A stretch of DNA of 64,000 bases, taken from Acetobacter cerevisiae. GTDB lineage: Bacteria > Pseudomonadota > Alphaproteobacteria > Acetobacterales > Acetobacteraceae. The notes below the pieces were generated by a model, which worked only from the letters and a program-made list of their open reading frames with translations, made no database searches and had not been told where the DNA came from. Positions 7,220-15,831 of this stretch are shown in pieces. A program made the position numbers and the translations under genes. Position 1 is the first letter of the stretch, and each line of letters begins with the position of its first letter. The DNA lies in NCBI RefSeq assembly GCF_001580535.1, contig NZ_LHZA01000154.1, positions 50,559 to 114,558 of the forward strand, in the 5' to 3' direction.

Positions 7220-8718
7220 TGGATGCTGTAAGCCTGATCCGCGCCGGGCAGGAGACGGACACCCCCTGGCGCTTCCGGCTGGATGAACTCGGCTGGCGCG
7301 ATATGGTCGCAGCGCTTGAAAAGGATACGCTGCCGTTTGTCGGCCTGTGGTGTGACGGCACGGATGTGCATGCCCTGTTCATGCTCTCCCCCACGCAGCC
7401 GCTGGCAGCCACGCTGGCACTCGAGGATGGGCGGTATCCGGCACTTTCCCCCGTAAGACCGGTCTCGAGCCTATATGAGCGCAGAGCGTATGATCTGTAT
7501 GGTGCGGAAGGCATGTGGGCGGTCGATGTGCGCTCGCTGGTGGACCATGATGTCTGGTCCGCGACTGCACCGCTGGCCGCCACCCCCGGTCCTGCTGGCG
7601 GCCATAAAGGGCAGATCGGCTTTCAGCCGTCTGACGCCTTGCTGGCGGCTGGCGGTGTGAACGCGGGCGCGGGGCCAGCAACCGGCGGCATGGAAACGCC
7701 CTTGCATGTGGCGATGGCCGTGGCGGGCGAGACCATCGCGCAGGCGGAAACGGTGTCCGGCTATGCGCATCGGGGGCTTGCGGCCCGCTGGCGGAATAGC
7801 CGTCTGGAGGATGCCTGCCGGTTGAGCGGGCGTGTGGCGGCCGGGTGCTCTGTGGTGCATCAGGCGGCCTTCTGTCAGGCCGTTGAAGCCGCGTGTGGTA
7901 GTGCTGTGGGGCCGGAAACGTCGCTGATCCGTGTGGTGTTGCTGGAACTGGAACGCATTCTGCTGCATCTGCACACGCTGGCCGGGCTGGCGCGGCGGGC
8001 CGGAGCGCTGGTGGTGGCGTCGCGTTGTGCGTGGTTTCGGGAACAGTTGCTTGCAAAGTCTGCGCCGATCATTGGGTCGCGTTTGCTCATGGACCATTGT
8101 GTGCCCGGCGGCACCAGTTTGCGTGAGGCGACAGGTCTGGGCGATCTCTGCATCAGTCTGGCAAAGCTCGGTGAAGAGATTTATCCCGGACTGGCCACGC
8201 TCTGGCGCACCTATCCAGCACTTTCTGTTCGTCTAAGTGGGGTAGGCAAGGTGGATGCTGCCCTGCTTGACCGTGTGGGGCTGGATGGGCCGGTGGCACG
8301 AGCCAGTGGGAAGGATTGTGACGGGCGGCGCACGCAGCGCGTTTACCAGACCCTCTGGCGGCTGACCGCTGGCCGACACGGCGGCACGGCGGAAGATCGG
8401 GCTCTGGTTCTGCTGGATGAAATTGGTGAAAGCCTGCGCATGCTGGGCGAAGCAGGCCCCCGGTTGGGGCTGACTGCCGGTGGCCGTGTGGACCTTACTC
8501 TTGAGGATGGAGAAGGGCTGGGGATGACGGAAGGCCCGTGGGGTAACGTCCTCTATTGGGTGCGTCTGCATGCTGGCCGCGTCGCGCAGGTCTTTGTGCA
8601 TGACCCGGCCCCTGCCGCGCTGATGGTCTTTGAAGAGACGCTGGCAGGGCAGGATGTGGCGGATCTGGCTCTCGTGCGCCAGTCCCTCGGGGTGAATGCG
8701 GCGGCACTTGATGGCTAG
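7219..8718 (+). CDS. HyfG/NuoCD-like large subunit lacking the [NiFe] ligands
   Basis: This 499-residue protein fuses a NuoC-like N-terminal domain (residues 1-120, with YERRAYDLYG at 86-95 and a following DVRSLVDHDVW) to a NuoD/hydrogenase large-subunit domain. GYAHRGLAARW at 181-191 matches the G-Y-x-x-R-G motif. The nickel motif R-x-C-G-x-C-G-x-x-H is RVAAGCSVVH at 205-214, so the first cysteine is Ala207 while Cys210 and His214 remain. The C-terminal D-P-C-x-x-C motif is absent: the chain ends SLGVNAAALDG and has no cysteine in the last 100 residues. The protein therefore cannot carry a normal [NiFe] centre. It is an Ehr-like or complex I-like subunit. Confidence 0.85.
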   Translation: MDAVSLIRAGQETDTPWRFRLDELGWRDMVAALEKDTLPFVGLWCDGTDVHALFMLSPTQPLAATLALEDGRYPALSPVRPVSSLYERRAYDLYGAEGMWAVDVRSLVDHDVWSATAPLAATPGPAGGHKGQIGFQPSDALLAAGGVNAGAGPATGGMETPLHVAMAVAGETIAQAETVSGYAHRGLAARWRNSRLEDACRLSGRVAAGCSVVHQAAFCQAVEAACGSAVGPETSLIRVVLLELERILLHLHTLAGLARRAGALVVASRCAWFREQLLAKSAPIIGSRLLMDHCVPGGTSLREATGLGDLCISLAKLGEEIYPGLATLWRTYPALSVRLSGVGKVDAALLDRVGLDGPVARASGKDCDGRRTQRVYQTLWRLTAGRHGGTAEDRALVLLDEIGESLRMLGEAGPRLGLTAGGRVDLTLEDGEGLGMTEGPWGNVLYWVRLHAGRVAQVFVHDPAPAALMVFEETLAGQDVADLALVRQSLGVNAAALDG

Positions 8719-8745
8719 AGAACAGGACAGGAAGGGTTTGCAGTC

Positions 8746-9258
8746 ATGGGGCTGATCCGTGCAGTGTTTGATGCCGCTTTCCGGCAGGGTGGCCCGCGTC
8801 TGAAACCCGTTGGGCCGCGCTGGCCGTTGCTGCTGTTCCATGTGGATACCGGTGGTTGCGGCGGGTGCGGGATGGAGTTGGAAGCCCTGGCGACTGGCCC
8901 GTATGACATGGAAGGCGCAGGCTTTGGGTTTGTGCAGTCTCCACGCTCTGCGGATGTGTTGCTGGTGACAGGCACGCTCACCCGCACCATGGCCCCCGTG
9001 CTGGAAGCGGCGTGGCAGGCTATGCCGAAACCCAAAGGGGTGATTTGCGTGGGGGGCTGCGCCATGGATGGCGGCTATTTCCCGGAAAATTATTCCGTTC
9101 TGGGTGGGCTGGACCGCAAGGCGAAAATTGACCTGCAAATTCCCGGTTGCCCACCATCCCCCCAGCAGGTGCTGGACGGATTGTGTTCTCTGTTCGGGCA
9201 GCGCGTGCCGCCCGCCAGAGGGGCTCAGGCTGAGGGGTCGTCCTCAACCTCTTCCTGA
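8746..9258 (+). CDS. HyfI/NuoB-like Fe-S small subunit
   Basis: The 170-residue protein belongs to the NuoB/HycG/HyfI family, which holds the proximal (N2-type) [4Fe-4S] cluster beside the large subunit. All four ligands are present: Cys38 and Cys41 in GGCGGCGMEL, Cys105 in VGGCAMDGG, and Cys135 in IPGCPPSP. A GGAAGGG Shine-Dalgarno precedes the ATG. It is the last gene of the operon, and its end overlaps the 3' end of the convergent pssA by 34 bases. Cluster ligands are intact while the neighbouring nickel site is lost, so electron transfer remains plausible but hydrogen chemistry does not. Confidence 0.88.
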   Translation: MGLIRAVFDAAFRQGGPRLKPVGPRWPLLLFHVDTGGCGGCGMELEALATGPYDMEGAGFGFVQSPRSADVLLVTGTLTRTMAPVLEAAWQAMPKPKGVICVGGCAMDGGYFPENYSVLGGLDRKAKIDLQIPGCPPSPQQVLDGLCSLFGQRVPPARGAQAEGSSSTSS

Positions 9259-10130
9259 AGATCTTCAGCCGCTTTTTTCAGCTTGAGAAAGCTGAAATGG
9301 CTGAGGGGCAACAGGATCATATAAATCACGCCAGCGGCGGCCAATGCGCCCCAGGGGTCTGCTACCAGCACGGCTGTATAAGCCCCCGTGCCCAGCATGA
9401 CGGGCAGCACATACTGTGCCGGCACCTTGAAGTTCTTGAAAGACCAGACCCGCAACGTGGACACCAGCAGAAATGCTGTGCTGATGAGTGTGAAGGCAGG
9501 CAGCCAGGGCAGGCGGGTCAGGCGATAGAGCCAGTCGATCCCCAGCTTTTGCGCTTCCAGCCCCAGAAAGAGCGGGAAAAGCGCCAGACCGGCCCCGGCA
9601 GGTGCTGGAACGCCCGTAAAGAAGTTACTGGCGTATTTCGGCTTTTCTTCCTCACCATCCAGCGTGGCGTTAAAGCGCGCCAGACGCAGGGCCATACAGA
9701 CCGTAAACATCAGGCACGGCAGAAACGCGTAGCGTCCGCCATCCTGCAACGCCCAGAAAAACAGCAGGAACGAGGGGGCTACGCCAAAGCAGACAAAGTC
9801 TGAAAGGCTGTCAAACTCTGCGCCAAACCGTGTGGAACCCCGCAGCAGGCGCGCAATGCGCCCGTCCAGCCCATCAATAAAGGCGGAAAGCAGTAAGGCG
9901 ATCCCGGCTGCCTGAAAGCGGCCTTCCACAGCAAAGCGCATGCCCGTCAGGCCCGAGCAAAGCCCCAGCATGGTGAGAATGTTGGGGATCAGCCGGTTGA
10001 AGGACGGGCCACGGATTTTTTTGGTCCGCACCCGTTTGCGCAGCCGTTTGCGGCGCAGCCCTCGGGGGGTAAGCGGTGCCTGAGATGGCGAGGCAGCGGG
10101 AAGCTGCGCTGGTGTCTGCGGATCTGTCAC
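9225..10130 (-). CDS. pssA: CDP-diacylglycerol--serine O-phosphatidyltransferase
   Basis: The enzyme condenses CDP-diacylglycerol with serine to make phosphatidylserine in the inner membrane. The CDP-alcohol phosphatidyltransferase signature is complete, running from Asp86 to Asp111 (D-x2-D-G-x2-A-R-x8-G-x3-D-x3-D). Around it lie about seven to eight hydrophobic helices. The N-terminal 40 residues are Pro-rich, then strongly basic. The gene starts 4 bases after the psd stop codon, so psd and pssA form one unit that makes phosphatidylethanolamine in two steps. The 3' end overlaps the convergent hyfI-like gene. Confidence 0.95.
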   Translation of the reverse strand: MTDPQTPAQLPAASPSQAPLTPRGLRRKRLRKRVRTKKIRGPSFNRLIPNILTMLGLCSGLTGMRFAVEGRFQAAGIALLLSAFIDGLDGRIARLLRGSTRFGAEFDSLSDFVCFGVAPSFLLFFWALQDGGRYAFLPCLMFTVCMALRLARFNATLDGEEEKPKYASNFFTGVPAPAGAGLALFPLFLGLEAQKLGIDWLYRLTRLPWLPAFTLISTAFLLVSTLRVWSFKNFKVPAQYVLPVMLGTGAYTAVLVADPWGALAAAGVIYMILLPLSHFSFLKLKKAAEDLQEEVEDDPSA

Positions 10131-10134
10131 GGGA

Positions 10135-10824
10135 TCAGAGGCGCGCCATCACGGTTTCACCACCCACCATGGTCTGGCCGGCTGAAACCAGCGGTTCCAC
10201 GCCCGGCGGCAGATACAGGTCCGTGCGGGAGCCAAAGCGGATCAGGCCGAAGCGTTCACCAGCCTCCACCTTCATGCCTTCGGACACGCTGCACACAATA
10301 CGGCGGGCAATCAGACCGGCAATCTGCACCACGGCCATCATTCGGCCATCGGGCAGGGTCAGGCTGAGGGCATTACGCTCGTTCAGTTCAGACGCCTTAT
10401 CAAGGCTGGCATTCAGGAACTGGCCGGGGTGGTAGGCAATGCGCGTCACCGTGCCAGCGGCGGGCATGCGGTTGATATGCACATCCAGCACGGACAGGAA
10501 CGTGGCAATGCGCCAGACCGGAGCCGTGCCCATGCCCAGCTCGGCCGGGGGAGCAATTTTTTCAACAGACACCACACGGCCATCAGCCGGGGCCACAGCA
10601 ACATCGCTGCGGGCAGGGGTGGTGCGTTCCGGGTCCCGGAAGAAATACAGGCAGAAGCCAAAGAACAGGCCGCTGGCGGTGCCCACATGGCGCAGCACCG
10701 GGCAGGAGAGCTTCTTGCCCAGAAAACGTGTGACCAGCGTGGTCGCGCCAGAGGCGAGCAGGAACGGCTTCGCTTCCGGGTGGGGGGGCGCCAGAACAAG
10801 TTTGAAAGAGTCGATCAGGGACAT
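10135..10824 (-). CDS. psd: Phosphatidylserine decarboxylase proenzyme
   Basis: This is a short-form (type II) phosphatidylserine decarboxylase of 229 residues. It converts phosphatidylserine to phosphatidylethanolamine. Near residue 198 the FGSRTDLY segment contains the Gly-Ser pair where the proenzyme cleaves itself to make the pyruvoyl group. An earlier DVHINRMP block holds the conserved histidine region. The ATG at 10824 (MSLIDSF) is preferred over one six codons upstream because it has a GAGGA sequence at suitable spacing. The gene sits between alaS and pssA on the same strand. Confidence 0.93.
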   Translation of the reverse strand: MSLIDSFKLVLAPPHPEAKPFLLASGATTLVTRFLGKKLSCPVLRHVGTASGLFFGFCLYFFRDPERTTPARSDVAVAPADGRVVSVEKIAPPAELGMGTAPVWRIATFLSVLDVHINRMPAAGTVTRIAYHPGQFLNASLDKASELNERNALSLTLPDGRMMAVVQIAGLIARRIVCSVSEGMKVEAGERFGLIRFGSRTDLYLPPGVEPLVSAGQTMVGGETVMARL

Positions 10825-10905
10825 GGAGGGGTCCTCATGCAAATGGCCGGAGTGTGGGAAGAAAACAGGGGACCGTGCCAGACGTTCCCCTGCGCCGGAG
10901 AAGGA

Positions 10906-13551
10906 TCAGACCAGACCGGCCAGAGTTTCCCGCACGGCTGCAAAAGCGGCATCGGCTGCACCGGCATCCGGGCCGCCAGCCTGCGCCATATCGCGCCGGC
11001 CACCGCCGCCCTTGCCACCCATGGCAGCACTGGCTGCGCGGACGAGGGCAACGGCATCGATTTTTTCCGTCAGCGCCGGGGCAACGGCGGCCACAACGCT
11101 ACCTTTGCCATCGGCGGTGGAAATCAGCACGACCACATCCGCATTGCCCTGTTTGAGGATGGTTTCTGCCAGCCCCTTGAGTTCACGCGGCGCGGTCTCC
11201 CCTACATTGCGAGTGGCGAGACGCGCGGCACCGACCTGTTCCACACCGGCGGATTCAACAGAGCCCGCCGCCAGCTTGCGCTGAAGAGCGGAAATCTGCC
11301 GTTCCATGGTACGGCGTTCTTCCAGCAGCAGGGCCAGACGTTCCGGCGCATCGGCCACGCTGACTTTCATCATGGCGGCCATCTGTGTCAGGCGCTGTTC
11401 ATTCGCAATGGAGAGGGCTTCCGCTGCGGTGCCGGCCACGGCTTCAATCCGCCGCACGCCAGCGGAGACACCGCTTTCAGACGTGATGCGGAAATGGCCG
11501 ATGTCCCCGGTGCGGTCCACATGCGTGCCGCCGCAGAGTTCCAGAGACCATGCGGACTTGTTCTCATCCGGGCCACCCATGGAGACAACACGGACTTCAT
11601 CACCGTATTTTTCCCCAAACAGGGCCATAGCGCCTTCTTCCACGGCCTGTTCCGGCGTCATGGAGCGGGTGACAACCTGAGAGTTTTCGCGCACCCGGCG
11701 GTTCACCTCGGCCTCAATCTCCGCCAGCTCTTCCGGCGTGATGGGGCGCGGCTGGCTGACGTCAAAGCGCAGACGGTCCGGCGTGTTCAGGCTGCCTTTC
11801 TGGGCAACATGGTCGCCAAGGCGGCGGCGCAGGGCCTCATGCAGCAGATGGGTCGCGGAGTGATGCGCGCGGATGGCGGAACGACGGTCGTGATCCACCG
11901 TGGCCGTTACGGCCAGACCGGGGCGCAGGGTGCCTTCGGTCACGGTGCCGTAATGCACAATCAGATCGCCCGCTTTTTTCTGCGTATCCGTAATGGCAAC
12001 ACGCAGGCCTGCGGCTGTCAGGAAGCCGGTATCACCAGCCTGACCGCCGCTTTCGCCATAGAACGGTGTCTGGTTGAGCAGCACAGCAACTTCCGTGCCC
12101 ACGCCGGCGTCTTTCAGGAAGCCGTTATTGGCGATAACGGCCAGAACCTCACCATCAGCCTGTTCCGTGCTGTAGCCGAGGAATTCGGTGGCCCCGAATT
12201 TGTCCCGTGCTTCAAACCAGACGGTTTCCATTGCCGTATCACCAGAGCCAACCCATGCCGCGCGGGCGCGCTGGCGCTGTTCGTTCATGGCGGCGTCAAA
12301 CCCGTCTACGTCTACGCCATGCCCGCTGCCGCGCAGGGCGTCCTGGGTGAGATCCAGCGGGAAGCCGAACGTGTCATACAGGCGGAAGGCGACATCACCC
12401 GGCAGAGCGGCACCGCTGGACAGCTTGGAGGTTTCTTCCTCCAGCAGGCCCAGACCGCGATCCAGCATGGCTTTGAAGCGTTCTTCCTCATTGCGCATGG
12501 TTTCACGGATGAGGGCTTCACCCTGCACCAGTTCCGGATACGCACCGCCCATCTGCTGGATAAGGGCCGGGAGCAGCTTGTAGAAAACCGGCTCCTTGGT
12601 GCCCATCATGTGCAGGTGGCGCATGGCACGGCGCATGATGCGGCGCAGCACGTAACCCCGGCCATCCTTGGACGGCAGAACGCCATCGGCAATCAGGAAG
12701 GCTGTGGAGCGCAGATGGTCGGCCACAACGCGGTGGCTGGATTTGAACGGGCCATCGGCAGCCTGCTGCGTGACTTCGGCAGAAGCCTTAATGAGCGCAA
12801 CGAAGGTGTCCGTATCATAGTTGTCGCGCTTGCCCTGCATGATGGCGGCAAAGCGTTCCAGACCCATACCGGTATCAATGGAGGGGCGGGGCAGCGGAGA
12901 GCGCACGCCCGGCGGATCTTCAAAGAATTGCATGAAGACCAGATTCCAGATCTCGACAAAGCGGTCGCCATCTTCATCCGGGGAACCGGGCGGCCCACCG
13001 GGAACATCCGGGCCATGGTCAAAGAAGATTTCAGAACAGGGGCCGCAGGGGCCGGTGTCACCCATCCGCCAGAAGTTGTCGGACGTGGGGATGCGGATAA
13101 TGCGGCTGTCATCCAGCCCGGCAATCTTGCGCCACAGGCCAGCGGCATCCTCATCTTCGGAATACACGGTGACGAGCAGCTTGTCCTTGGGCAGGCCAAA
13201 GTTGCGGGTAATGAGGGTCCAGGCCAGTTCAATCGCTTCGGGCTTGAAATAATCGCCGAAGGAGAAGTTGCCCATCATTTCAAAAAAGGTGTGATGGCGG
13301 GCCGTATAACCCACGTTATCCAGATCGTTATGCTTGCCGCCTGCCCGAACGACCTTCTGCGCGGTGGTAGCGCGGGAGTAGGGGCGGGTTTCCTGCCCCG
13401 TAAAGACGTTCTTGAACTGCACCATCCCCGCATTGGTGAACAGCAGGGTGGGATCATTGCGCGGCACCAGCGACGATGAGGGCACAATCTGATGCCCTTG
13501 TCCGGCAAAATACTCCAGAAAGGTGGTGCGAATATCGTTTGTTGTGAGCAT
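10906..13551 (-). CDS. alaS: Alanine--tRNA ligase
   Basis: An 881-residue class II aminoacyl-tRNA synthetase (E. coli AlaS is 876). It begins with the expected [15 protein letters not shown] block and class II motif 1 near [14 protein letters not shown]. The editing domain has [12 protein letters not shown], and the zinc-type block [14 protein letters not shown] follows. The C-terminal C-Ala domain contains [16 protein letters not shown]. The ATG at 13551 is chosen because the 40 codons upstream do not match the family. Psd and pssA follow on the same strand. Confidence 0.97.
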   Translation of the reverse strand: MLTTNDIRTTFLEYFAGQGHQIVPSSSLVPRNDPTLLFTNAGMVQFKNVFTGQETRPYSRATTAQKVVRAGGKHNDLDNVGYTARHHTFFEMMGNFSFGDYFKPEAIELAWTLITRNFGLPKDKLLVTVYSEDEDAAGLWRKIAGLDDSRIIRIPTSDNFWRMGDTGPCGPCSEIFFDHGPDVPGGPPGSPDEDGDRFVEIWNLVFMQFFEDPPGVRSPLPRPSIDTGMGLERFAAIMQGKRDNYDTDTFVALIKASAEVTQQAADGPFKSSHRVVADHLRSTAFLIADGVLPSKDGRGYVLRRIMRRAMRHLHMMGTKEPVFYKLLPALIQQMGGAYPELVQGEALIRETMRNEEERFKAMLDRGLGLLEEETSKLSSGAALPGDVAFRLYDTFGFPLDLTQDALRGSGHGVDVDGFDAAMNEQRQRARAAWVGSGDTAMETVWFEARDKFGATEFLGYSTEQADGEVLAVIANNGFLKDAGVGTEVAVLLNQTPFYGESGGQAGDTGFLTAAGLRVAITDTQKKAGDLIVHYGTVTEGTLRPGLAVTATVDHDRRSAIRAHHSATHLLHEALRRRLGDHVAQKGSLNTPDRLRFDVSQPRPITPEELAEIEAEVNRRVRENSQVVTRSMTPEQAVEEGAMALFGEKYGDEVRVVSMGGPDENKSAWSLELCGGTHVDRTGDIGHFRITSESGVSAGVRRIEAVAGTAAEALSIANEQRLTQMAAMMKVSVADAPERLALLLEERRTMERQISALQRKLAAGSVESAGVEQVGAARLATRNVGETAPRELKGLAETILKQGNADVVVLISTADGKGSVVAAVAPALTEKIDAVALVRAASAAMGGKGGGGRRDMAQAGGPDAGAADAAFAAVRETLAGLV

Positions 13552-13719
13552 GGCGTGAGGCAGACGGTCCTGAAACTGGTTGGGCGCGTGATCTCCCTTG
13601 CAGGAAAAGTCCTCACGGCCAGGCGAAAAGCGGAAAGGCTTCTTTAACCCGTTGCCAGATGTAGCGCACACGGCGCGGCTCTGAAAGGGGTTAGCGCGCG
13701 GGGCGGGGTGAAGAGCGCG

Positions 13720-14259
13720 TTATGGCTCCGGACTGGGGTTTTTGGGTGACGTTGGAAAGGCGATGGCGCTTTCGGCCAGATCCTCCACAGACGTAGGCGG
13801 TTTCTCCCGAAAAACCATTTTCTGGCTGAGGTTGAAATTGGCGAACATGCCTGCCAGAGAGCCAGCCGCCAGTGCGAGAACCGGATACGTCACGCAGAGC
13901 GGCACCGTATAGAACAGCGTATAAACTGTGCCGCGGTTCAGCAGAAAGCCAAGGCTGTTGGCCAGCAGGAACCGGAGCCATTGCAGCACCGGGTGGTCAT
14001 GCTGCCCGGCCCCTTTAAAGGTCCAGAGGCGGTTGAGCATCCAGTTGATCGTGGCGGCCACAAAGTAAGCCACCAGTGTTGCTGCCGTCAGCCCGATAAG
14101 CGGACGCAGAGCGTACAGGGTGCCCGAATCCCAGACCAGACCCAGACCACCAACCGTGCCGAATTTCAGCAGGCGAATCAGTTTGGCGCGGGGGGTGGAG
14201 TCAGACGCCGGGGCAGGCGCGTCAGACTGGATAGGGGCAGAGGATGGGGAACGGGTCAC
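13720..14259 (-). CDS. GtrA family membrane protein
   Basis: A 179-residue protein with about four membrane helices and the GtrA-family pattern: LLKFGTVGGLGLVWDSGTLY near residue 30 and a central NWMLNRLWTFKG. GtrA proteins are thought to help move or hold polyprenyl-phosphate-linked sugars in the inner membrane. Here there is no adjacent glycosyltransferase, so the partner is unknown. The last 30 residues are hydrophilic. It lies downstream of the ompA-like gene on the same strand, separated by a strong terminator, and is probably transcribed on its own or by readthrough. Confidence 0.85.
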   Translation of the reverse strand: MTRSPSSAPIQSDAPAPASDSTPRAKLIRLLKFGTVGGLGLVWDSGTLYALRPLIGLTAATLVAYFVAATINWMLNRLWTFKGAGQHDHPVLQWLRFLLANSLGFLLNRGTVYTLFYTVPLCVTYPVLALAAGSLAGMFANFNLSQKMVFREKPPTSVEDLAESAIAFPTSPKNPSPEP

Positions 14260-14294
14260 GCAGAGTCCCTCAGGCGGGGCGGGAAGAACGGAGC

Positions 14295-14327
14295 AAAAAA
14301 AAGGGGCACCCGAAGGTACCCCTTTTT
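14295..14327. terminator. Bidirectional intrinsic terminator with CUUCGG loop
   Basis: An 8-bp stem (14303-14310 with 14315-14322, one G-U pair) is flanked by eight A on the left and five T on the right. Read on the minus strand, which carries the ompA-like transcript, the loop is UUCG closed by C-G, the extra-stable tetraloop, followed by eight U. It begins 23 bases after the porin stop codon. Confidence 0.92.
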
Positions 14328-14349
14328 CCGATCACAAGGAACCGGTCGA

Positions 14350-15492
14350 TTAGTGGAGGATGATTTCCACGCGACGGTTCTGAGGCTCACGGGTGTTCGG
14401 GCCGGTCGGCACCAGCGGCTTGGATTCACCATAGCCGTGGATGTCGATCGCGGTTGCCGGCACGCCGTCACGGATCAGTTCAGCCTTCACGCTGTTAGCA
14501 CGACGCAGGGACAGGCCCAGGTTGTACTTTTCACCGCGCGGACCCGGGTGAGCAGCGGAGTTATCGGTGTAGCCGTTAACTTCGATGCGGGTCGTCTGAA
14601 CGTGGGTGGAAGCCTGAGCAGCTTCTGCCACGATCTGGCGAGCGCGAGACGTCAGGACAGACTTATCCCAGTCGAAGAACACCAGGTAGGAGCGAGCCGG
14701 CAGCGGAGCCGGAGCTGCTACAACCGGAGCCGGCGGCGGCGGCGGCGGAGCCGTATCGAACGCATAACGCAGGCCCAGGATGAACTGGTGGTTGAAGCGG
14801 TGATCGAAGTTCGTGTTGCCACGACCGTGACCGCCGTTTGCGTAGTTCGCCGTAGAGGTGAACGCACCATCAGAGAAGGAGCCCGGCTGACCGATCATGC
14901 GGTATTCCGTGGTCACCTGGAAGCCCGGGATGCCCGTGTCGTATGCAGCACCGACGATGCCCTGATACGCGAAGCCACCGTTCGTGCCGCCCAGACGGCT
15001 GGTGTTGCCGTTGTTAAAGGCCGTGGTGGTCGGGTTGTAATGCTGCCACAGGTAGCCAGCACCAACACCAACAAACGGGGTAACCGGAGCGTCGATCCCG
15101 AACTGCTTCAGGTCGATGTCATACAGCACGTTGATGAAACCGCCGTAGGACTGGTCGCTGCCACGGGTACGACCCGGAACACCTGTGCCACCCTGGTGGT
15201 TGATGTTGGAGTAGTTATACACGCCTTCAACTTCAGCGCGCAGACCGTTGCCGAAGCCCCAGCCGAATGCACCGAAACCGGTGAAGCCAGTGCCGTGACG
15301 GAACTGGGAAGAAGAGGTGTTCTCAGAACCGTTCGCACCGCCGCCGTAGCCGGAAGTGTGAGCGTGCTGATTCTGCACCAGGTTGTAACCACCGCCCAGA
15401 TCAACATAAGGGCCCGTGATCGTGGTGGCGAATGCGGCCGCCGGAGCCGCTGCCATCAGTGTCGTTGCGAGTAACGCCGTGCGGAGACGCAT
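14350..15492 (-). CDS. OmpA-family outer membrane beta-barrel protein
   Basis: This 380-residue precursor has a signal peptide (residues 1-23, ending near AFA). An eight-strand-type beta-barrel region starts at ITGPYVDLGGGYNLV and is rich in Gly, Asn and aromatic residues. A Pro-rich linker with six consecutive prolines follows, then a C-terminal OmpA-like peptidoglycan-binding domain (about 265-380) with VNGYTDNSA and NLGLSLRRANSVKAEL. It should be a major outer membrane protein tethered to the cell wall. The ATG at 15492 has a GAGGA Shine-Dalgarno. Its leader contains a small perfect hairpin, and a strong terminator follows the gene. Confidence 0.93.
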   Translation of the reverse strand: MRLRTALLATTLMAAAPAAAFATTITGPYVDLGGGYNLVQNQHAHTSGYGGGANGSENTSSSQFRHGTGFTGFGAFGWGFGNGLRAEVEGVYNYSNINHQGGTGVPGRTRGSDQSYGGFINVLYDIDLKQFGIDAPVTPFVGVGAGYLWQHYNPTTTAFNNGNTSRLGGTNGGFAYQGIVGAAYDTGIPGFQVTTEYRMIGQPGSFSDGAFTSTANYANGGHGRGNTNFDHRFNHQFILGLRYAFDTAPPPPPPAPVVAAPAPLPARSYLVFFDWDKSVLTSRARQIVAEAAQASTHVQTTRIEVNGYTDNSAAHPGPRGEKYNLGLSLRRANSVKAELIRDGVPATAIDIHGYGESKPLVPTGPNTREPQNRRVEIILH

Positions 15493-15530
15493 TTTTTCGT
15501 CCTCAATATTTTTCATCTGTTCGACTCTGC

Positions 15531-15546
15531 CGCTAACCATTTAGCG
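15531..15546 (-). promoter_or_regulatory. Short hairpin in the ompA-like 5' leader
   Basis: A perfect 6-bp inverted repeat (CGCTAA and TTAGCG) with a 4-base loop lies 38-54 bases upstream of the porin start codon. 5' stem-loops are known to stabilise long-lived outer membrane protein mRNAs in other bacteria. That role here is inferred. Confidence 0.35.
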
Positions 15547-15780
15547 ATCAGTGCCAGCAAGATGCCTAAAGCCGTATAAAACGATCGGTTCCCAAATAGA
15601 AACCCGAAGCTTCGTGCTCTTGGTGATTAGAAGCCATAACCGTGTTTTATTTGCAACAGTTCATTTCGGTATCCCAAGATGCTGCTGCTGCATAGTTAAC
15701 TATTCAGCTTAAGACTGCTTGCGTTTAACATTGCCAGGTTGCAAATGCCGGGTCTGTCTCGTTTCTGAATAAGGCGGAAT

Positions 15781-15817
15781 TGCGGCAGGTTATTACAGTT
15801 GGAGATAACCCGCCGCA
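15781..15817 (-). terminator. Long hairpin after aroKB, without U-tract
   Basis: A 13-bp stem with one mismatch (15781-15793 with 15805-15817; inner arms GGTTAT and ATAACC) lies 15 bases downstream of the aroKB stop codon. There is no run of T on the minus strand after the stem, so it may be a 3' stabilising hairpin or a factor-dependent end rather than a classic intrinsic terminator. Confidence 0.5.
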
Positions 15818-15831
15818 GAAGTGGCAGTTTT

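Larger units (their letters stand above)
15493..15831. other. 339-bp intergenic region between ompA-like and aroKB genes
   Basis: Both flanking genes are on the minus strand. The stretch is AT-richer than its surroundings and should hold the ompA-like promoter. I see no convincing -35/-10 pair. It contains a leader hairpin at 15531-15546, a perfect 12-bp palindrome ATAGTTAACTAT at 15692-15703, and a long hairpin at 15781-15817 near the aroKB 3' end. No protein-coding frame or RNA gene is supported. Confidence 0.6.

Noticed and set aside
2048..9258. Reading the operon as an active [NiFe] hydrogenase or formate hydrogenlyase
   Set aside because: Three of the four nickel-binding cysteines are missing, and there are no ferredoxin subunit, formate dehydrogenase or hyp maturation genes in the window.
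10429..13479. A 1016-residue open frame on the plus strand opposite alaS
   Set aside because: It is the antisense shadow of a complete, well-conserved alaS. The His/Gly/Arg-rich composition is typical of high-GC shadow frames and it has no recognisable domain.
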